From NCBI RefSeq assembly GCF_007097385.1, contig NZ_VJZS01000001.1, positions 350,087-414,086 on the forward strand: a DNA stretch of 64,000 nt, read 5' to 3'. The stretch comes from Flavobacterium sp. ZT3R18 (GTDB taxonomy: Bacteria; Bacteroidota; Bacteroidia; Flavobacteriales; Flavobacteriaceae). Positions within the stretch are counted from its first letter, which is position 1. The number at the start of each line of letters is the position of its first letter. The translations under genes and the position numbers were made by a program. A model generated the notes under the pieces. The model searched no databases and was not told the DNA's origin. It saw only the letters and a list, made by a program, of their open reading frames with translations. This document shows, one piece after another, positions 34,826 through 44,581 of this stretch.

Positions 34826-36217
34826 ATGGAAAAAGAGAATATTGCGGTAGGTCTAGATATTGGGACGACTAAGATTGTTGCCATGATCGGCAAAAAGAAT
34901 GAATACGGGAAGCTTGAAATTTTGGGTGTAGGAAAATCCAAAAGCTTAGGGGTAGCGAGAGGCGTTGTAAATAACATTACACAAACGATTCAATCCATAC
35001 AACAAGCAATTCTTGAAGCCGAAAATAATTCGGGGTATAAAATTAAAGATGTCGTAGTTGGTATCGCAGGACAACACATCAGAAGTATTCAACATAGTGA
35101 TTACATCAGCAGAAGTAATCCAGAAGAAGTAATTGGAGGAAGCGATATTGATTTATTGATCAATCAGGTTCATAAATTAGCGATGCTTCCGGGAGAAGAG
35201 ATTATTCATGTATTGCCACAAGAATTTAAAATTGATGGGCAATCAGATATCAAAGAGCCAATAGGAATGTATGGTGGAAGACTGGAAAGCAGTTTTCATG
35301 TTGTTGTAGGGCAAGCGTCATCTATTAGAAACGTGGGAAGATGTATCCAAAGTTCAGGAATTGAATTGTCAGGATTAACATTAGAACCATTAGCTTCATC
35401 GGATGCTGTTTTGAGTCAAGAAGAAAAAGAGGCGGGTGTTGCTCTTATAGATATTGGAGGAGGAACTACTGATTTAGCTATTTTCAAAGATGGGATCATT
35501 CGTCATACTGCGGTTATTCCTTTTGGAGGAAATGTAATTACAGATGATATTAAAGAAGGGTGTTCCATTATAGAAAAACAAGCCGAATTATTAAAAGTGA
35601 AATTTGGTTCAGCCTGGCCAGGAGAGAATAAGGACAATGAAATTGTTTCTATTCCAGGTTTAAGAGGTAGAGAACCAAAAGAAATTTCATTAAAAAATCT
35701 GTCGAAAATAATTAATGCAAGAGTTGTAGAAATTATTGAACAAGTTTTTACGGAAGTGAGAGCCTATGGTCATGAAGATCCTCGCAAAAAATTGATTGCA
35801 GGAATTGTACTTACAGGTGGTGGTGCTCAATTAAAGCACATTAAACAACTGGTAGAATACATTACCGGAATGGATACAAGAATTGGTTATCCAAACGAGC
35901 ATTTGGCCGGAAACTCAGATGAAGAGATTTCAAGTCCTTTATATGCTACAGCGGTTGGATTAGTAATGAACAGTATCGAAAATAATACACAAAGCGCAGT
36001 TAGAATGCAAGCGATGGGTGTCCCTGAAAAAGTGACTTATTTCAGAGAACCAGTAATCGAGGCAATTGTGGAAGCAAAAGAAGAAGTATACGTGGAACCT
36101 GAAAACGTGTTTCAGCAAAATTATACCAAAGAAGAATCGACTGAAAACAAAATTAGAAGATCCTTTTTTGATAAATATGTGGATAAGATTAAAGATTTTT
36201 TGGATAACGCAGAGTAA
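34826..36217 (+). CDS. ftsA: Cell division protein FtsA
   Basis: This 463-residue actin-like ATPase tethers FtsZ to the membrane. The phosphate-1 loop GLDIGTTKI is at the N-terminus, phosphate-2 is DIGGGTTD, and GIVLTGGGAQL is the adenosine loop. The C-terminal end (RRSFFDKYVDKIKDFLD) can form the amphipathic membrane-targeting helix. A linker of about 50 residues precedes it. It is followed by a 99-nt gap before ftsZ. Confidence 0.95.
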   Translation: MEKENIAVGLDIGTTKIVAMIGKKNEYGKLEILGVGKSKSLGVARGVVNNITQTIQSIQQAILEAENNSGYKIKDVVVGIAGQHIRSIQHSDYISRSNPEEVIGGSDIDLLINQVHKLAMLPGEEIIHVLPQEFKIDGQSDIKEPIGMYGGRLESSFHVVVGQASSIRNVGRCIQSSGIELSGLTLEPLASSDAVLSQEEKEAGVALIDIGGGTTDLAIFKDGIIRHTAVIPFGGNVITDDIKEGCSIIEKQAELLKVKFGSAWPGENKDNEIVSIPGLRGREPKEISLKNLSKIINARVVEIIEQVFTEVRAYGHEDPRKKLIAGIVLTGGGAQLKHIKQLVEYITGMDTRIGYPNEHLAGNSDEEISSPLYATAVGLVMNSIENNTQSAVRMQAMGVPEKVTYFREPVIEAIVEAKEEVYVEPENVFQQNYTKEESTENKIRRSFFDKYVDKIKDFLDNAE

Positions 36218-36316
36218 GTATTATCAAGAATAGAATAAGTTATCAGTTCTCCTTTTTGCCCCAAGCCAAGAGTAGTAAAAAAAAATAAAATTAATAAAAT
36301 TTCAAAACCCCATATT

Positions 36317-38266
36317 ATGTCAAGCAACTCAGAATTTGGAAGCATTTCATTTGATTTACCAAAGAATCAATCAAATGTAATAAAAGTTATCGGAGTAGGT
36401 GGAGGTGGTAGTAATGCCATTAACCACATGTTTAAACAAGGGATTAAAGGCGTTGATTTCATCGTCTGTAATACCGATTCCCAAGCACTGGATAATAGTT
36501 CTGTGCCGAATAAAATTCAGCTAGGAGTTCATTTAACCGAAGGTCTTGGAGCTGGGGCAAACCCAGATGTAGGCCATCAATCCGCTATTGAAAGTGTTGC
36601 CGAAATTGAAAAAGTGTTGGACCGCAATACCAAAATGGTTTTTATAACTGCAGGAATGGGGGGTGGAACCGGAACCGGAGCTGCACCAGTTATTGCACAA
36701 TTGGCCAAAGAAAGAGATATTCTTACCGTTGGAATTGTGACTTTGCCATTCTTGTTTGAAGGGAAAGTGCGTCAAGAGCAAGCCCTTATCGGAATCGAAA
36801 AATTGCGTAAGCAAGTCGATTCATTGATTGTAATCAACAATAATAAATTAAGAGAAGTATATGGAAATCTTGGTTTCAAAGCAGGATTTTCAAAAGCGGA
36901 TGAAGTTTTGGCAACAGCCTCTAGAGGTATTGCTGAAGTAATTACGCATCACTATACTCAAAATATCGATTTACGTGACGCTAAGACCGTATTGTATAAT
37001 AGTGGAACTGCTATTATGGGATCTTCTGTTTCTTCTGGCGAAAATAGAGCCAAAGAAGGAATTGTTTCGGCCTTAGATTCTCCGCTTTTGAATGATAATA
37101 AAATTACTGGTGCCAAAAACGTATTGTTGCTTATCGTTTCTGGAACTAATGAAATTACTATTGATGAAATTGCCGAAATCAACGAACACATTCAGTCAGA
37201 GGCAGGTTCTAATGCCAATATTATCATGGGGGTTGGTGAAGACGAAACTCTAGGTGATGCTATTGCTGTAACCATTATTGCTACTGGATTTGATGTAGAA
37301 CAACAAAACGAAATCGTAAATGTTGAACCTAAAAAAATCATACATACATTAGAAGATGAACAAAGAGGGGTTTTTGATTTGTCTAATATTACAGTAGCCG
37401 GTTTTAATCTTAATAGTGAAGTAACGACAGCTAATGATGCAGCAGCTGAAAGAATAGTTTTTGATTTAATAGAAGATGAAGTTGCGATTCCAGAACCGGT
37501 AATTGCTTCTATTGACGAGACTGAGTTGATGGTTATGTCTGAGTTTATTAAAAATTTGGATGTGACTTTCGAAATTGTTTCTCCTATAAAAGATATTGAT
37601 TTTGTTATTTCTAACCCAACAATAGAACAAGTTAGAGAGGTAAAATCAGAGCCAATTCGTTTTGAAGAAAAACAAGAGCAAACTGCTTTTTCTTTTGATA
37701 TGCCTTTGCATAGAGCAGAGCCAGTTGCTGTGAAGCAAGAGAATGATATTTTGTTTGAACTTACAAACGAAACTCGTGATATTAAAGTCGTTCAGCCGGT
37801 ACAATTTGTTCCAGTAACAGAATTATCAGACAATGGAATCATAAAATATTCTCTTGAAGAATATATGGAGGTAGATAATGACTTTCTAGACAGTAAGCCA
37901 GCTGCAAAAGTGGTGGAGGAAGTGATTCCTGCAGAATTAAACATCACAATGAAGCGAGTGATGAATCCGGTTGAAGAGGCTCCAGTGTTAGAAAATAATT
38001 CTCCTATTGACATGACAATAGAAGAAACTTTACGATTTAGAGCAGAAGAAAGAAGAAAAAAATTAAAAGATTTTAATTATAAGTTTCATGATAATGTCTC
38101 TAGAGTCGATGAGTTAGAAAGAGAACCAGCCTACAAGCGATTTGGTATCGATCTTTCGAGTTCACAAAACAACAATTCAAATTCTAGAATATCTGTTGGG
38201 ACAGACAGTAACAATGATTTACAATTGCGTTCCAATAATTCGTATTTACATGACAATGTAGACTAG
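36317..38266 (+). CDS. ftsZ: Cell division GTPase FtsZ with long C-terminal tail
   Basis: This 649-residue tubulin homologue forms the Z ring. The tubulin signature GGGTGTGA is at about 115-122 and the first loop GVGGGGSNA is near 27-35. The GTPase and C-terminal core end near 320, followed by an acidic linker of about 280 residues. This makes it far longer than E. coli FtsZ (383). A conserved-looking [11 protein letters not shown] segment lies about 45 residues before the end. I suspect it is the FtsA-binding peptide, here internal rather than terminal. It ends the classic dcw order. Confidence 0.95.
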   Translation: MSSNSEFGSISFDLPKNQSNVIKVIGVGGGGSNAINHMFKQGIKGVDFIVCNTDSQALDNSSVPNKIQLGVHLTEGLGAGANPDVGHQSAIESVAEIEKVLDRNTKMVFITAGMGGGTGTGAAPVIAQLAKERDILTVGIVTLPFLFEGKVRQEQALIGIEKLRKQVDSLIVINNNKLREVYGNLGFKAGFSKADEVLATASRGIAEVITHHYTQNIDLRDAKTVLYNSGTAIMGSSVSSGENRAKEGIVSALDSPLLNDNKITGAKNVLLLIVSGTNEITIDEIAEINEHIQSEAGSNANIIMGVGEDETLGDAIAVTIIATGFDVEQQNEIVNVEPKKIIHTLEDEQRGVFDLSNITVAGFNLNSEVTTANDAAAERIVFDLIEDEVAIPEPVIASIDETELMVMSEFIKNLDVTFEIVSPIKDIDFVISNPTIEQVREVKSEPIRFEEKQEQTAFSFDMPLHRAEPVAVKQENDILFELTNETRDIKVVQPVQFVPVTELSDNGIIKYSLEEYMEVDNDFLDSKPAAKVVEEVIPAELNITMKRVMNPVEEAPVLENNSPIDMTIEETLRFRAEERRKKLKDFNYKFHDNVSRVDELEREPAYKRFGIDLSSSQNNNSNSRISVGTDSNNDLQLRSNNSYLHDNVD

Positions 38267-38323
38267 CTTCGACAAGCTCAGCTACCGAAATTTAAAATCA
38301 TAAATCTAAAATCATAAATCTAT

Positions 38324-38773
38324 ATGAGTTTATCAATACAAATCATGGACGAAATAAAAACCGCCATGAGAGCCAAAGATACAGTAGCATTAGAAGCCCT
38401 AAGAGCTATAAAATCTGAAATTTTATTGGCGCAAACTGCCTCAGGTTCAAAAGAAGAAATCTCAGCAGACGACGAGATTAAATTGCTTCAAAGATTAGTT
38501 AAGACGCGTAAAGAAAGCGCTAGAATATTCACAGAACAAAATCGTTTAGACTTGGCTGAACCAGAATTGGCGCAAATCGCGGTAATCGAAAAATTCTTGC
38601 CAGCTCAATTGAATGAAGCAGAAGTAGAAGCTGTGATTGCAAAAATCATTGCCGAAACAGGTGCTTCAGGAATTGCTTCTATGGGTAAAGTAATGGGATT
38701 GGCAGCTGCTCAATTAGGAGGAACAGCCGAAGGGAAAACCATTTCCACCATAGTAAAGAAATTATTGACTTAA
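38324..38773 (+). CDS. GatB/YqeY domain-containing protein
   Basis: This 149-residue helical protein resembles the C-terminal tail domain of the GatB amidotransferase subunit (YqeY family), with KTRKESARIF and AVIEKFLPAQL segments. The stand-alone form has no proven activity. A link with tRNA-dependent amidation is guessed from the domain. It follows ftsZ after 57 nt containing a CTTCGACAAGCTCAG word and AAATCATAAATCT repeats. It precedes tRNA-Arg. Confidence 0.9.
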   Translation: MSLSIQIMDEIKTAMRAKDTVALEALRAIKSEILLAQTASGSKEEISADDEIKLLQRLVKTRKESARIFTEQNRLDLAEPELAQIAVIEKFLPAQLNEAEVEAVIAKIIAETGASGIASMGKVMGLAAAQLGGTAEGKTISTIVKKLLT

Positions 38774-38842
38774 AAAAAGACAAGGTTATTGATTGCAGGT
38801 TTTAAATCTAAAATCTGCAATCAATAATCTAAAATTAATATT

Positions 38843-38916
38843 GACTGCGTAGTTCAACTGGATAGAATATCAGATTTCGACTCTGAGGGTTGCAGGTTCG
38901 AACCCTGCCGTGGTCA
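38843..38916 (+). tRNA. tRNA-Arg (anticodon TCG)
   Basis: A standard cloverleaf of 74 nt. The acceptor arms GACTGCG and CGTGGTC include two G-U pairs, the anticodon arms are TCAGA and TCTGA around TTTCGAC (anticodon TCG), and the T-arm is GCAGG-TTCGAAC-CCTGC. The discriminator is A, and CCA is not encoded, unlike the tRNA-Gly at position 5. It should read CGA and related arginine codons. Confidence 0.93.
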
Positions 38917-38932
38917 CATAGCAAATTTTAAT

Positions 38933-38973
38933 AGGCGTGAAGATTATACTAAATTCGTATAATCTTCACGCCT
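38933..38973 (+). terminator. Hairpin terminator of tRNA-Arg
   Basis: AGGCGTGAAGATTATAC and its exact complement form a 17-bp stem with a 7-nt loop, followed by TTTAGTTTTTT. Confidence 0.88.
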
Positions 38974-38979
38974 TTAGTT

Positions 38980-39529
38980 TTTTAGGGGATAACTGTGAAA
39001 AAAATCACTGATATTGAATACCTAAAAAATCACCTTCCACTTTTCGTAAAACTACACGATGAATTTTAACTTCGAAAAAGCAATACTTGCTTATTTATTG
39101 ATAAAACCTCAAAAAATATCAACTAATGATTTTGTGTGCATCTTTTAAAATTAAAGATGTATTGATGTATGATCTAAACTTTTTTTGGTTTGGCAACTTT
39201 TTTTTTTGAATTCAAGATGTTAAAAATTGGGTTGGATGTATCAATTGTTGTACTTGTAAATTAATTGATTTGTGTTAACTATTTATGTGTGAATCGATTA
39301 AGTGGTATCAGAAATTTCATGTGTAAATAGCGGATTCATAATTTAATGAAAAATTAATATTAGTTTTTATCTGACCATTAAAAGTAAGACTATCCTTTTG
39401 AATGTGTAAAATGAATGTTTTTTGTCGAGTAAATTTACTTTTAGTTAGTTTTTTCGATTTTCTTTTATTTCATTCGCATTCATAAAGTTTAGAAAGTGAA
39501 AATAAAAAAGCAATAAATCACATCACATT
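38980..39529. other. AT-rich gene-free stretch after tRNA-Arg
   Basis: No frame of convincing codon character is present. A small CATCTTT/AAAGATG hairpin lies near 39138-39158. It leads into the SusC remnant and may be decayed DNA. Confidence 0.45.
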
Positions 39530-40290
39530 CTAATGTTGTTTTTACTTTGAGTGTAGCTTTTTTTTTTGCGTAAAAGAGAACAGTTTTGGTTGTTGTTGCA
39601 GTCAATGCCGAATTGCTTTTGTTAGACGCGAGAGTATTAGTGGAAGAAATCAAAAACAGGAACACAAACTAATTTTGATGGAAGATCTTAAATTAAAGCA
39701 ACATCAAATCAAGTCTTGATTTTTAGCTATGTTGCAATGCAAATAAATAGTAACTATTTCATCGATAGTAACTAGGTTTAAAATATCAAATAATTGATCT
39801 TTAGTTAATTGCCCTGATGGTTTTAGGGGGGCGAAAAATCGCTAGTCAATACTATTCAACAAGTAAAAGGAGCTGATTTGGCATTGGGAACTACAAGTGA
39901 AAATTCTTAATGAACTTTAGAATAGAGCTACTGGAGTTCAGCTGAAAAGAAATAATAAATTTTGTGGATCTGCATATGTAGTTTCTAGAGGAGTAAAAAG
40001 TCTTTCCAGAAACAATCAGATACTTATCGTTATTGATGATTTGTCAATAAACTACTTCAACATAAATTCAAATACTGGAAGCCAATTTAAAGAAAAATGA
40101 TTTTATTGGTAAATTGACCGTATTGTCCTGTATTAAATTGAACAGTATAAATGAATTCAAAAAAGACATTTTAAAGAGATTTAATAACATGGTATAATTC
40201 TATAAACTTAAATCCAATTGAAAAAACAAAGATTTTAAAGTGTGAATAAGGTCAGTAAATAAAAGTAAAAATGGAGTAGAAATCAAAAGT
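39530..40290 (+). pseudogene. Decayed SusC/RagA outer-membrane protein fragment
   Basis: Broken frames match the first quarter of the intact SusC at 41368, in the same order. They include GTQTNFDG (intact GTQSDFDG), IKATSNQVLIFSYVAM (intact IKATPNDELVFSYVGM), IQQVKGADL (intact SQQIKGSDL), RATGVQLKRNNKFCGS (intact KAAGVEITRNTNFGGS) and KSLSRNNQILIVID (intact KSLTGNNQALWVID). In-frame stops and frameshifts separate them. The last clear frame is 39924-40100, and weak matches continue to about 40290. The barrel is gone. The start at about 39530 is placed from a degenerate signal-peptide match and is approximate. Confidence 0.82.
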
Positions 40291-40342
40291 TACGGTTTAA
40301 ACACAAACGGATTTTTATTAATAATATATAATTAATTTATAA

Positions 40343-40678
40343 ATGGAAAGATTTGTAATTATGAAGAATACAGATGGTATGTTTCGATTTAGTTATAAAG
40401 ACAAGCAGGACCGGACAATTTTTTGTAGCGGAAGTTACACAAGGAAAACAATGTGCATAAAAGGTATTTATTCTGTAAAGTGCAACTCACAGGATAGTAT
40501 GAAGTTTAATAGGAAAAAATCACCAAACGGTAATATGTTTTATTTTAATATCAAATCTTCTAATGGTAAGGTTATCGCTATAAGTGAGTTGTTTGAAGAG
40601 AAAGAGATACGAGATTTTCATATTACGTCCATAAAAAGTGGTGTTCTAAATGCGGCTATTGAAGACTTTTATAGTTAA
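40343..40678 (+). CDS. DUF1508 (YegP-like) small protein
   Basis: This 111-residue protein contains a YegP-type repeat: FRFSYKDKQDRTIFCSGSY followed by CIKGIYSVKCN, then a second half-repeat FYFNIKSSNGKVIAISELF. DUF1508 proteins are small beta-alpha proteins of unknown function. The ATG at 40343 or an in-frame one at 40361 could start it. There is no signal peptide. It lies between the SusC remnant and the intact SusC operon and may be a passenger of the same accessory stretch. Confidence 0.72.
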   Translation: MERFVIMKNTDGMFRFSYKDKQDRTIFCSGSYTRKTMCIKGIYSVKCNSQDSMKFNRKKSPNGNMFYFNIKSSNGKVIAISELFEEKEIRDFHITSIKSGVLNAAIEDFYS

Positions 40679-40680
40679 GA

Positions 40681-41367
40681 TTAAAAAAAAATGAATGAAG
40701 TTGGTAATCTTAAAATTGAGTTTAGTGAATGTAAAGCATAATCTAGAGAATGTAATTACAGTATAAGTTTCTTGTTATTTTTAATTGATTTTGAATTAGT
40801 AAATAAACTTTTTTTATAACAAGAATGGAAAAGCTACCCTTAATAGGTAGCTTTTTTTATTTCATCTGTCATTTGAGCCTGTGAATTATCGTTTATTTTG
40901 ATACAATCTTTAGTTGTAAATTTAAAAGGGAAGTAAAAGACAATTGCTGTTTTTTTTAATTAGGAATTTTCGGATGTAATTGTTTGTAGATTAATATTTT
41001 TAAACTAATTGGTGGTTTGTCTCAGTGATTTCCGTTGTGTTAAATTTAATACAATTTTAATATAAATTTAATATTGATTTAAATAAAACATTTTTATAAA
41101 AATATAGCGTGACTCTTTTTTCTTAATTATTTAAGATTAATAATTGTTTTTTAATTTTTTTAATTTTAATTGTTCATTGGGTTGTTTTGTGATAAAAACG
41201 CATCTTTTTGTGTTAAAATGTTATAATTATTGTTGTATTTTATGTTTTTAAAAGTGTATTGATTTTTTTTTACCCAAAAAAATAACGCTTCGTATTTGTA
41301 TCCCATTTCTCGCTACAAGAAATTATTTTAAAGTTTGCGGTATATTAATTTTCAAAAATTTAAAATA
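40681..41367. other. AT-rich region upstream of susC
   Basis: About 690 bp with no gene. It holds the terminator at 40829-40860 and long T/A tracts. The presumed susC promoter lies in the last 100 bp, where TAAAGTTTGC (41329-41338) resembles the -7 element with one extra spacer base. Confidence 0.4.
40829..40860 (+). terminator. Intrinsic terminator downstream of the DUF1508 gene
   Basis: AAAAGCTACC and GGTAGCTTTT pair around CTTAATA, followed by T7. Confidence 0.85.
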
Positions 41368-44300
41368 ATGAAATTAAATTTCAATGGATTCTTAGTACTT
41401 CTAGTAGTACTTGTGGCGCAACTAACTTTTGCGCAAGAGAGATCTGTTTCAGGAATTGTTTCCGACAATGCAGGTATGCCTTTACCAGGGGTGAGTGTAT
41501 TAGTAAAAGGGACGAAGAATGGAACTCAATCAGATTTTGATGGTAAATATTCTATTAAAGCTACTCCAAACGATGAATTGGTGTTTAGCTATGTTGGGAT
41601 GAAGGCTATTGAAAAACCAGCTAGTTCAACAACATTAAATGTAAAACTTTCAAGTGATGCAACACAATTAGAAAGTGTAGTTGTAACAGCTCAGGGTATC
41701 AAAAGAGAAAAAAAATCTTTGGGTTATGCCTCACAACAAATCAAAGGGAGTGATTTGAATGGAGGAGCACCGACGCCAAACGTTGCCAATCTTTTACAAG
41801 GAAAAGCAGCTGGTGTTGAGATCACAAGAAATACTAACTTTGGAGGTTCTACGAATGTTGTAATTCGTGGTAATAAATCATTAACTGGTAATAATCAGGC
41901 TCTTTGGGTTATTGACGGAGTGCCAATTGACAATTCAAATACAAACTTCTCAAGCCAACAAACAGGTGGTGGAGGTTATGATTATGGGAATGGCGCATCT
42001 GATATCAATCAAGAAGATATCGAAAGCGTAAATATCCTTAAAGGAGCTGCAGCAACCGCCTTGTATGGTTCAAGAGCAGCTAATGGTGTTGTAATGGTTA
42101 CTACAAAGAAAGGGAAAACTAAAACTGACAATTCAGTTGGAGTGACTTTCTCTACTGGTTTTACAAATGGAAGTATTGATAAATCAACTTTCCCAGAGTA
42201 CCAAAACAAATATGGTTCAGGTTATGGATTTGGTTCTTCATTTTTAGGAACTGGAACACCTGACACAGTAGATACTTCAAACGATGCTTCTTATGGAGAT
42301 AAATTTGATCCATCTATAATGGTTTATCAATGGGATGCTTTTACTCCATCTTCTTCAAATTATGGAAAAGCTACTCCATGGCAAGCGGCTAAAAATGGTC
42401 CGGCTACCTTTTTTAATGATGCGCACACTTTTACCAATAGCATCGCTTTCGAAAAAGCAACAGACAGATCTAGTTTATCTTTATCTTACTCAAATTTCAA
42501 CCAAACAGGTATAATGCCAAATAGTGAGTTGAAAAAAAATCAATTGAGTGCTCGTTTCAGTCAAAAAATAACAGACAAATTAACAGCTAATGTTTATGCT
42601 GCTGTGACTTTGCAAAACACTGTAGGTAGAAACTCAACAGGATATAATGACAACATTATGGGGACATTCCGTCAATGGTGGGAAACCAATGTTGACATTA
42701 AAGCTCAAAAAGATGCTTATTTTAATTCTGGTGGTCAAAACGCAACATGGAACTTGTCTGATCCAACAGATGTAAGTGGTCTAGTGCCGATTTATTGGGA
42801 TAATCCTTATTTTACGCGTTACAAAAATTTCTCATCAGACGAAAAAACACGTTTGATTAGTTATGCTTCCCTTAACTACGAAATTACTCCTTGGATGTCT
42901 GCAATGGGTAGAGTTTCTTTGGATACTTCTAAACAACTTCAAGAAGAACGCAGAGCAGTTGGTTCGGTTGCTTCAGGATTTGGTCTTTCCCCAGTTGACG
43001 AAACATCTGGTTACCAAAGATACGATATTAATTTGCAAGAAATTAATTACGATGTTATGTTGAATTTCAACAAAAAAATCGGAGAAGATATAAGCTTAAC
43101 AGGTGTATTGGGATCGAATATAAGAAGACAAAGTGTTGACAATGTATTGGCATCAACAATTGGAGGTTTAGTTGTACCTGGAATTTATTCATTAGCTAAC
43201 TCAAGATACGCATTACCTTTCCCTGTAGAAACAAAAACAGCTGCTGGAGTTAATGGCCTTTATGCTCAAGGGTCTATCGGTTACAAAAGTACTTATTTTA
43301 TAGACGCCTCTGTGAGAAGAGATGTGTCATCAACTTTACCGCAAGGGAACAATTCTTATGTTTACCCAGCTATTTCGGGAGCAATAGTATTCTCTAATTT
43401 AGTAAAAGTAGACTGGTTGAATTTAGGAAAATTCAGAGTGAATTATGCCGAAGTAGGAAATGACGCTACAGCTTTAAGTTTAGTAAATACTTACAACAGA
43501 AGTTCAAATTTCCAAGGTCAACCGATTTATTCTCTTCCAAATACCAACAAAAACCCAGATCTTAAGCCAGAAAGAACAAACTCTTTTGAAGTTGGTTTAG
43601 AGTCAAGCGTTTTAGATAATAGATTAGGTTTTGACGTTACATATTACAAAACAAAATCTATCGATCAAATCGTTTCTGGGGCAGTTTCTTCGGCTTCAAA
43701 CGTTACTAATGCTGTTGTAAATGGAGGAACCATCAACAATGAAGGTTTTGAAGTTCAATTAACAGGAACTCCGATAAAAACGAAAGATTTTAGCTGGAAT
43801 ATTACCGTAAACTGGTCTAATAACAAAAGTACAGTAGTTGCTTTACCTAATGGATTAGAGAATCTGCAATTAGCTTCTTTCCAAGGTGGTGTAACTTCTA
43901 ATGCAACTCCAGGAGAACCTTATGGAACATTAAAAGGGACCAATTATATATACACGAATGGACAAAAAACTGTAGATCAAGCTACAGGTAAATACATGAT
44001 CTCAAGTACTTCTGATAAAATTATTGGAAACATTAATCCAGATTGGATGGGTGGTATTAGAAACAAATTTAATTATAAAAATGTGTCTTTAGGATTTTTA
44101 ATTGACACTCAACATGGTGGAGATATCTTTTCTTTAGATATGTATTACGGTCTTGCAACAGGTCTTTACAAAGAAACTGCACTTGGTAACATTAGAGAAA
44201 CTGGTGTAGTAAATCAAGGTGTAGCACCTGATGGGACTGCAAACACTATGACTGTAGTTAACCCAGGTACATTTTCTAATAATTACGGTTATTTAGCAGC

Positions 44301-44571
44301 ACCTAACAAAGCATTTATTTATGATGCTTCTTACGTTAAATTAAGAGAGGTTTCTATTTCTTATAATTTTCCAAGAAAAATGTTTGACAGAACCTTTGTC
44401 AAAGACGCTACGTTAAGCATATTGGGGTCTAATTTATGGATCATCAGTAAAAACTTGCCTTACGCTGATCCAGAAAGTGGTTTGTCTTCTGGAAGTAGAT
44501 CAAGAGGTTATTCTACAGGGTCACTTCCTACAACAAGAGATATTGGGTTTAACTTATCGTGTAAATTTTAA
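41368..44571 (+). CDS. SusC/RagA-family TonB-linked outer-membrane transporter
   Basis: This 1067-residue protein starts at the ATG at 41368, giving a signal peptide that ends LTFAQ. A CarboxypepD_reg-like domain (about 20-100) is followed by a TonB plug (about 105-230: QGIKREKKSLGYA, VVIRGNKSLTGNNQ, LYGSRAANGVVM) and a 22-strand barrel. It imports a nutrient bound by the SusD partner, powered by TonB. The ligand cannot be deduced because no degradative enzymes are adjacent. It is followed by susD after 10 nt. A decayed relative lies upstream at 39530. Confidence 0.93.
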   Translation: MKLNFNGFLVLLVVLVAQLTFAQERSVSGIVSDNAGMPLPGVSVLVKGTKNGTQSDFDGKYSIKATPNDELVFSYVGMKAIEKPASSTTLNVKLSSDATQLESVVVTAQGIKREKKSLGYASQQIKGSDLNGGAPTPNVANLLQGKAAGVEITRNTNFGGSTNVVIRGNKSLTGNNQALWVIDGVPIDNSNTNFSSQQTGGGGYDYGNGASDINQEDIESVNILKGAAATALYGSRAANGVVMVTTKKGKTKTDNSVGVTFSTGFTNGSIDKSTFPEYQNKYGSGYGFGSSFLGTGTPDTVDTSNDASYGDKFDPSIMVYQWDAFTPSSSNYGKATPWQAAKNGPATFFNDAHTFTNSIAFEKATDRSSLSLSYSNFNQTGIMPNSELKKNQLSARFSQKITDKLTANVYAAVTLQNTVGRNSTGYNDNIMGTFRQWWETNVDIKAQKDAYFNSGGQNATWNLSDPTDVSGLVPIYWDNPYFTRYKNFSSDEKTRLISYASLNYEITPWMSAMGRVSLDTSKQLQEERRAVGSVASGFGLSPVDETSGYQRYDINLQEINYDVMLNFNKKIGEDISLTGVLGSNIRRQSVDNVLASTIGGLVVPGIYSLANSRYALPFPVETKTAAGVNGLYAQGSIGYKSTYFIDASVRRDVSSTLPQGNNSYVYPAISGAIVFSNLVKVDWLNLGKFRVNYAEVGNDATALSLVNTYNRSSNFQGQPIYSLPNTNKNPDLKPERTNSFEVGLESSVLDNRLGFDVTYYKTKSIDQIVSGAVSSASNVTNAVVNGGTINNEGFEVQLTGTPIKTKDFSWNITVNWSNNKSTVVALPNGLENLQLASFQGGVTSNATPGEPYGTLKGTNYIYTNGQKTVDQATGKYMISSTSDKIIGNINPDWMGGIRNKFNYKNVSLGFLIDTQHGGDIFSLDMYYGLATGLYKETALGNIRETGVVNQGVAPDGTANTMTVVNPGTFSNNYGYLAAPNKAFIYDASYVKLREVSISYNFPRKMFDRTFVKDATLSILGSNLWIISKNLPYADPESGLSSGSRSRGYSTGSLPTTRDIGFNLSCKF

Positions 44572-44581
44572 TACAATAAAA

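Noticed and set aside
38267..38281. CTTCGACAAGCTCAG as a regulatory site
   Set aside because: I recall it as a common dispersed word in many bacterial genomes; a single occurrence here carries no functional signal.
42863..43063. Alternative-frame ORF inside susC
   Set aside because: Frame shadow within a long, well-supported gene.
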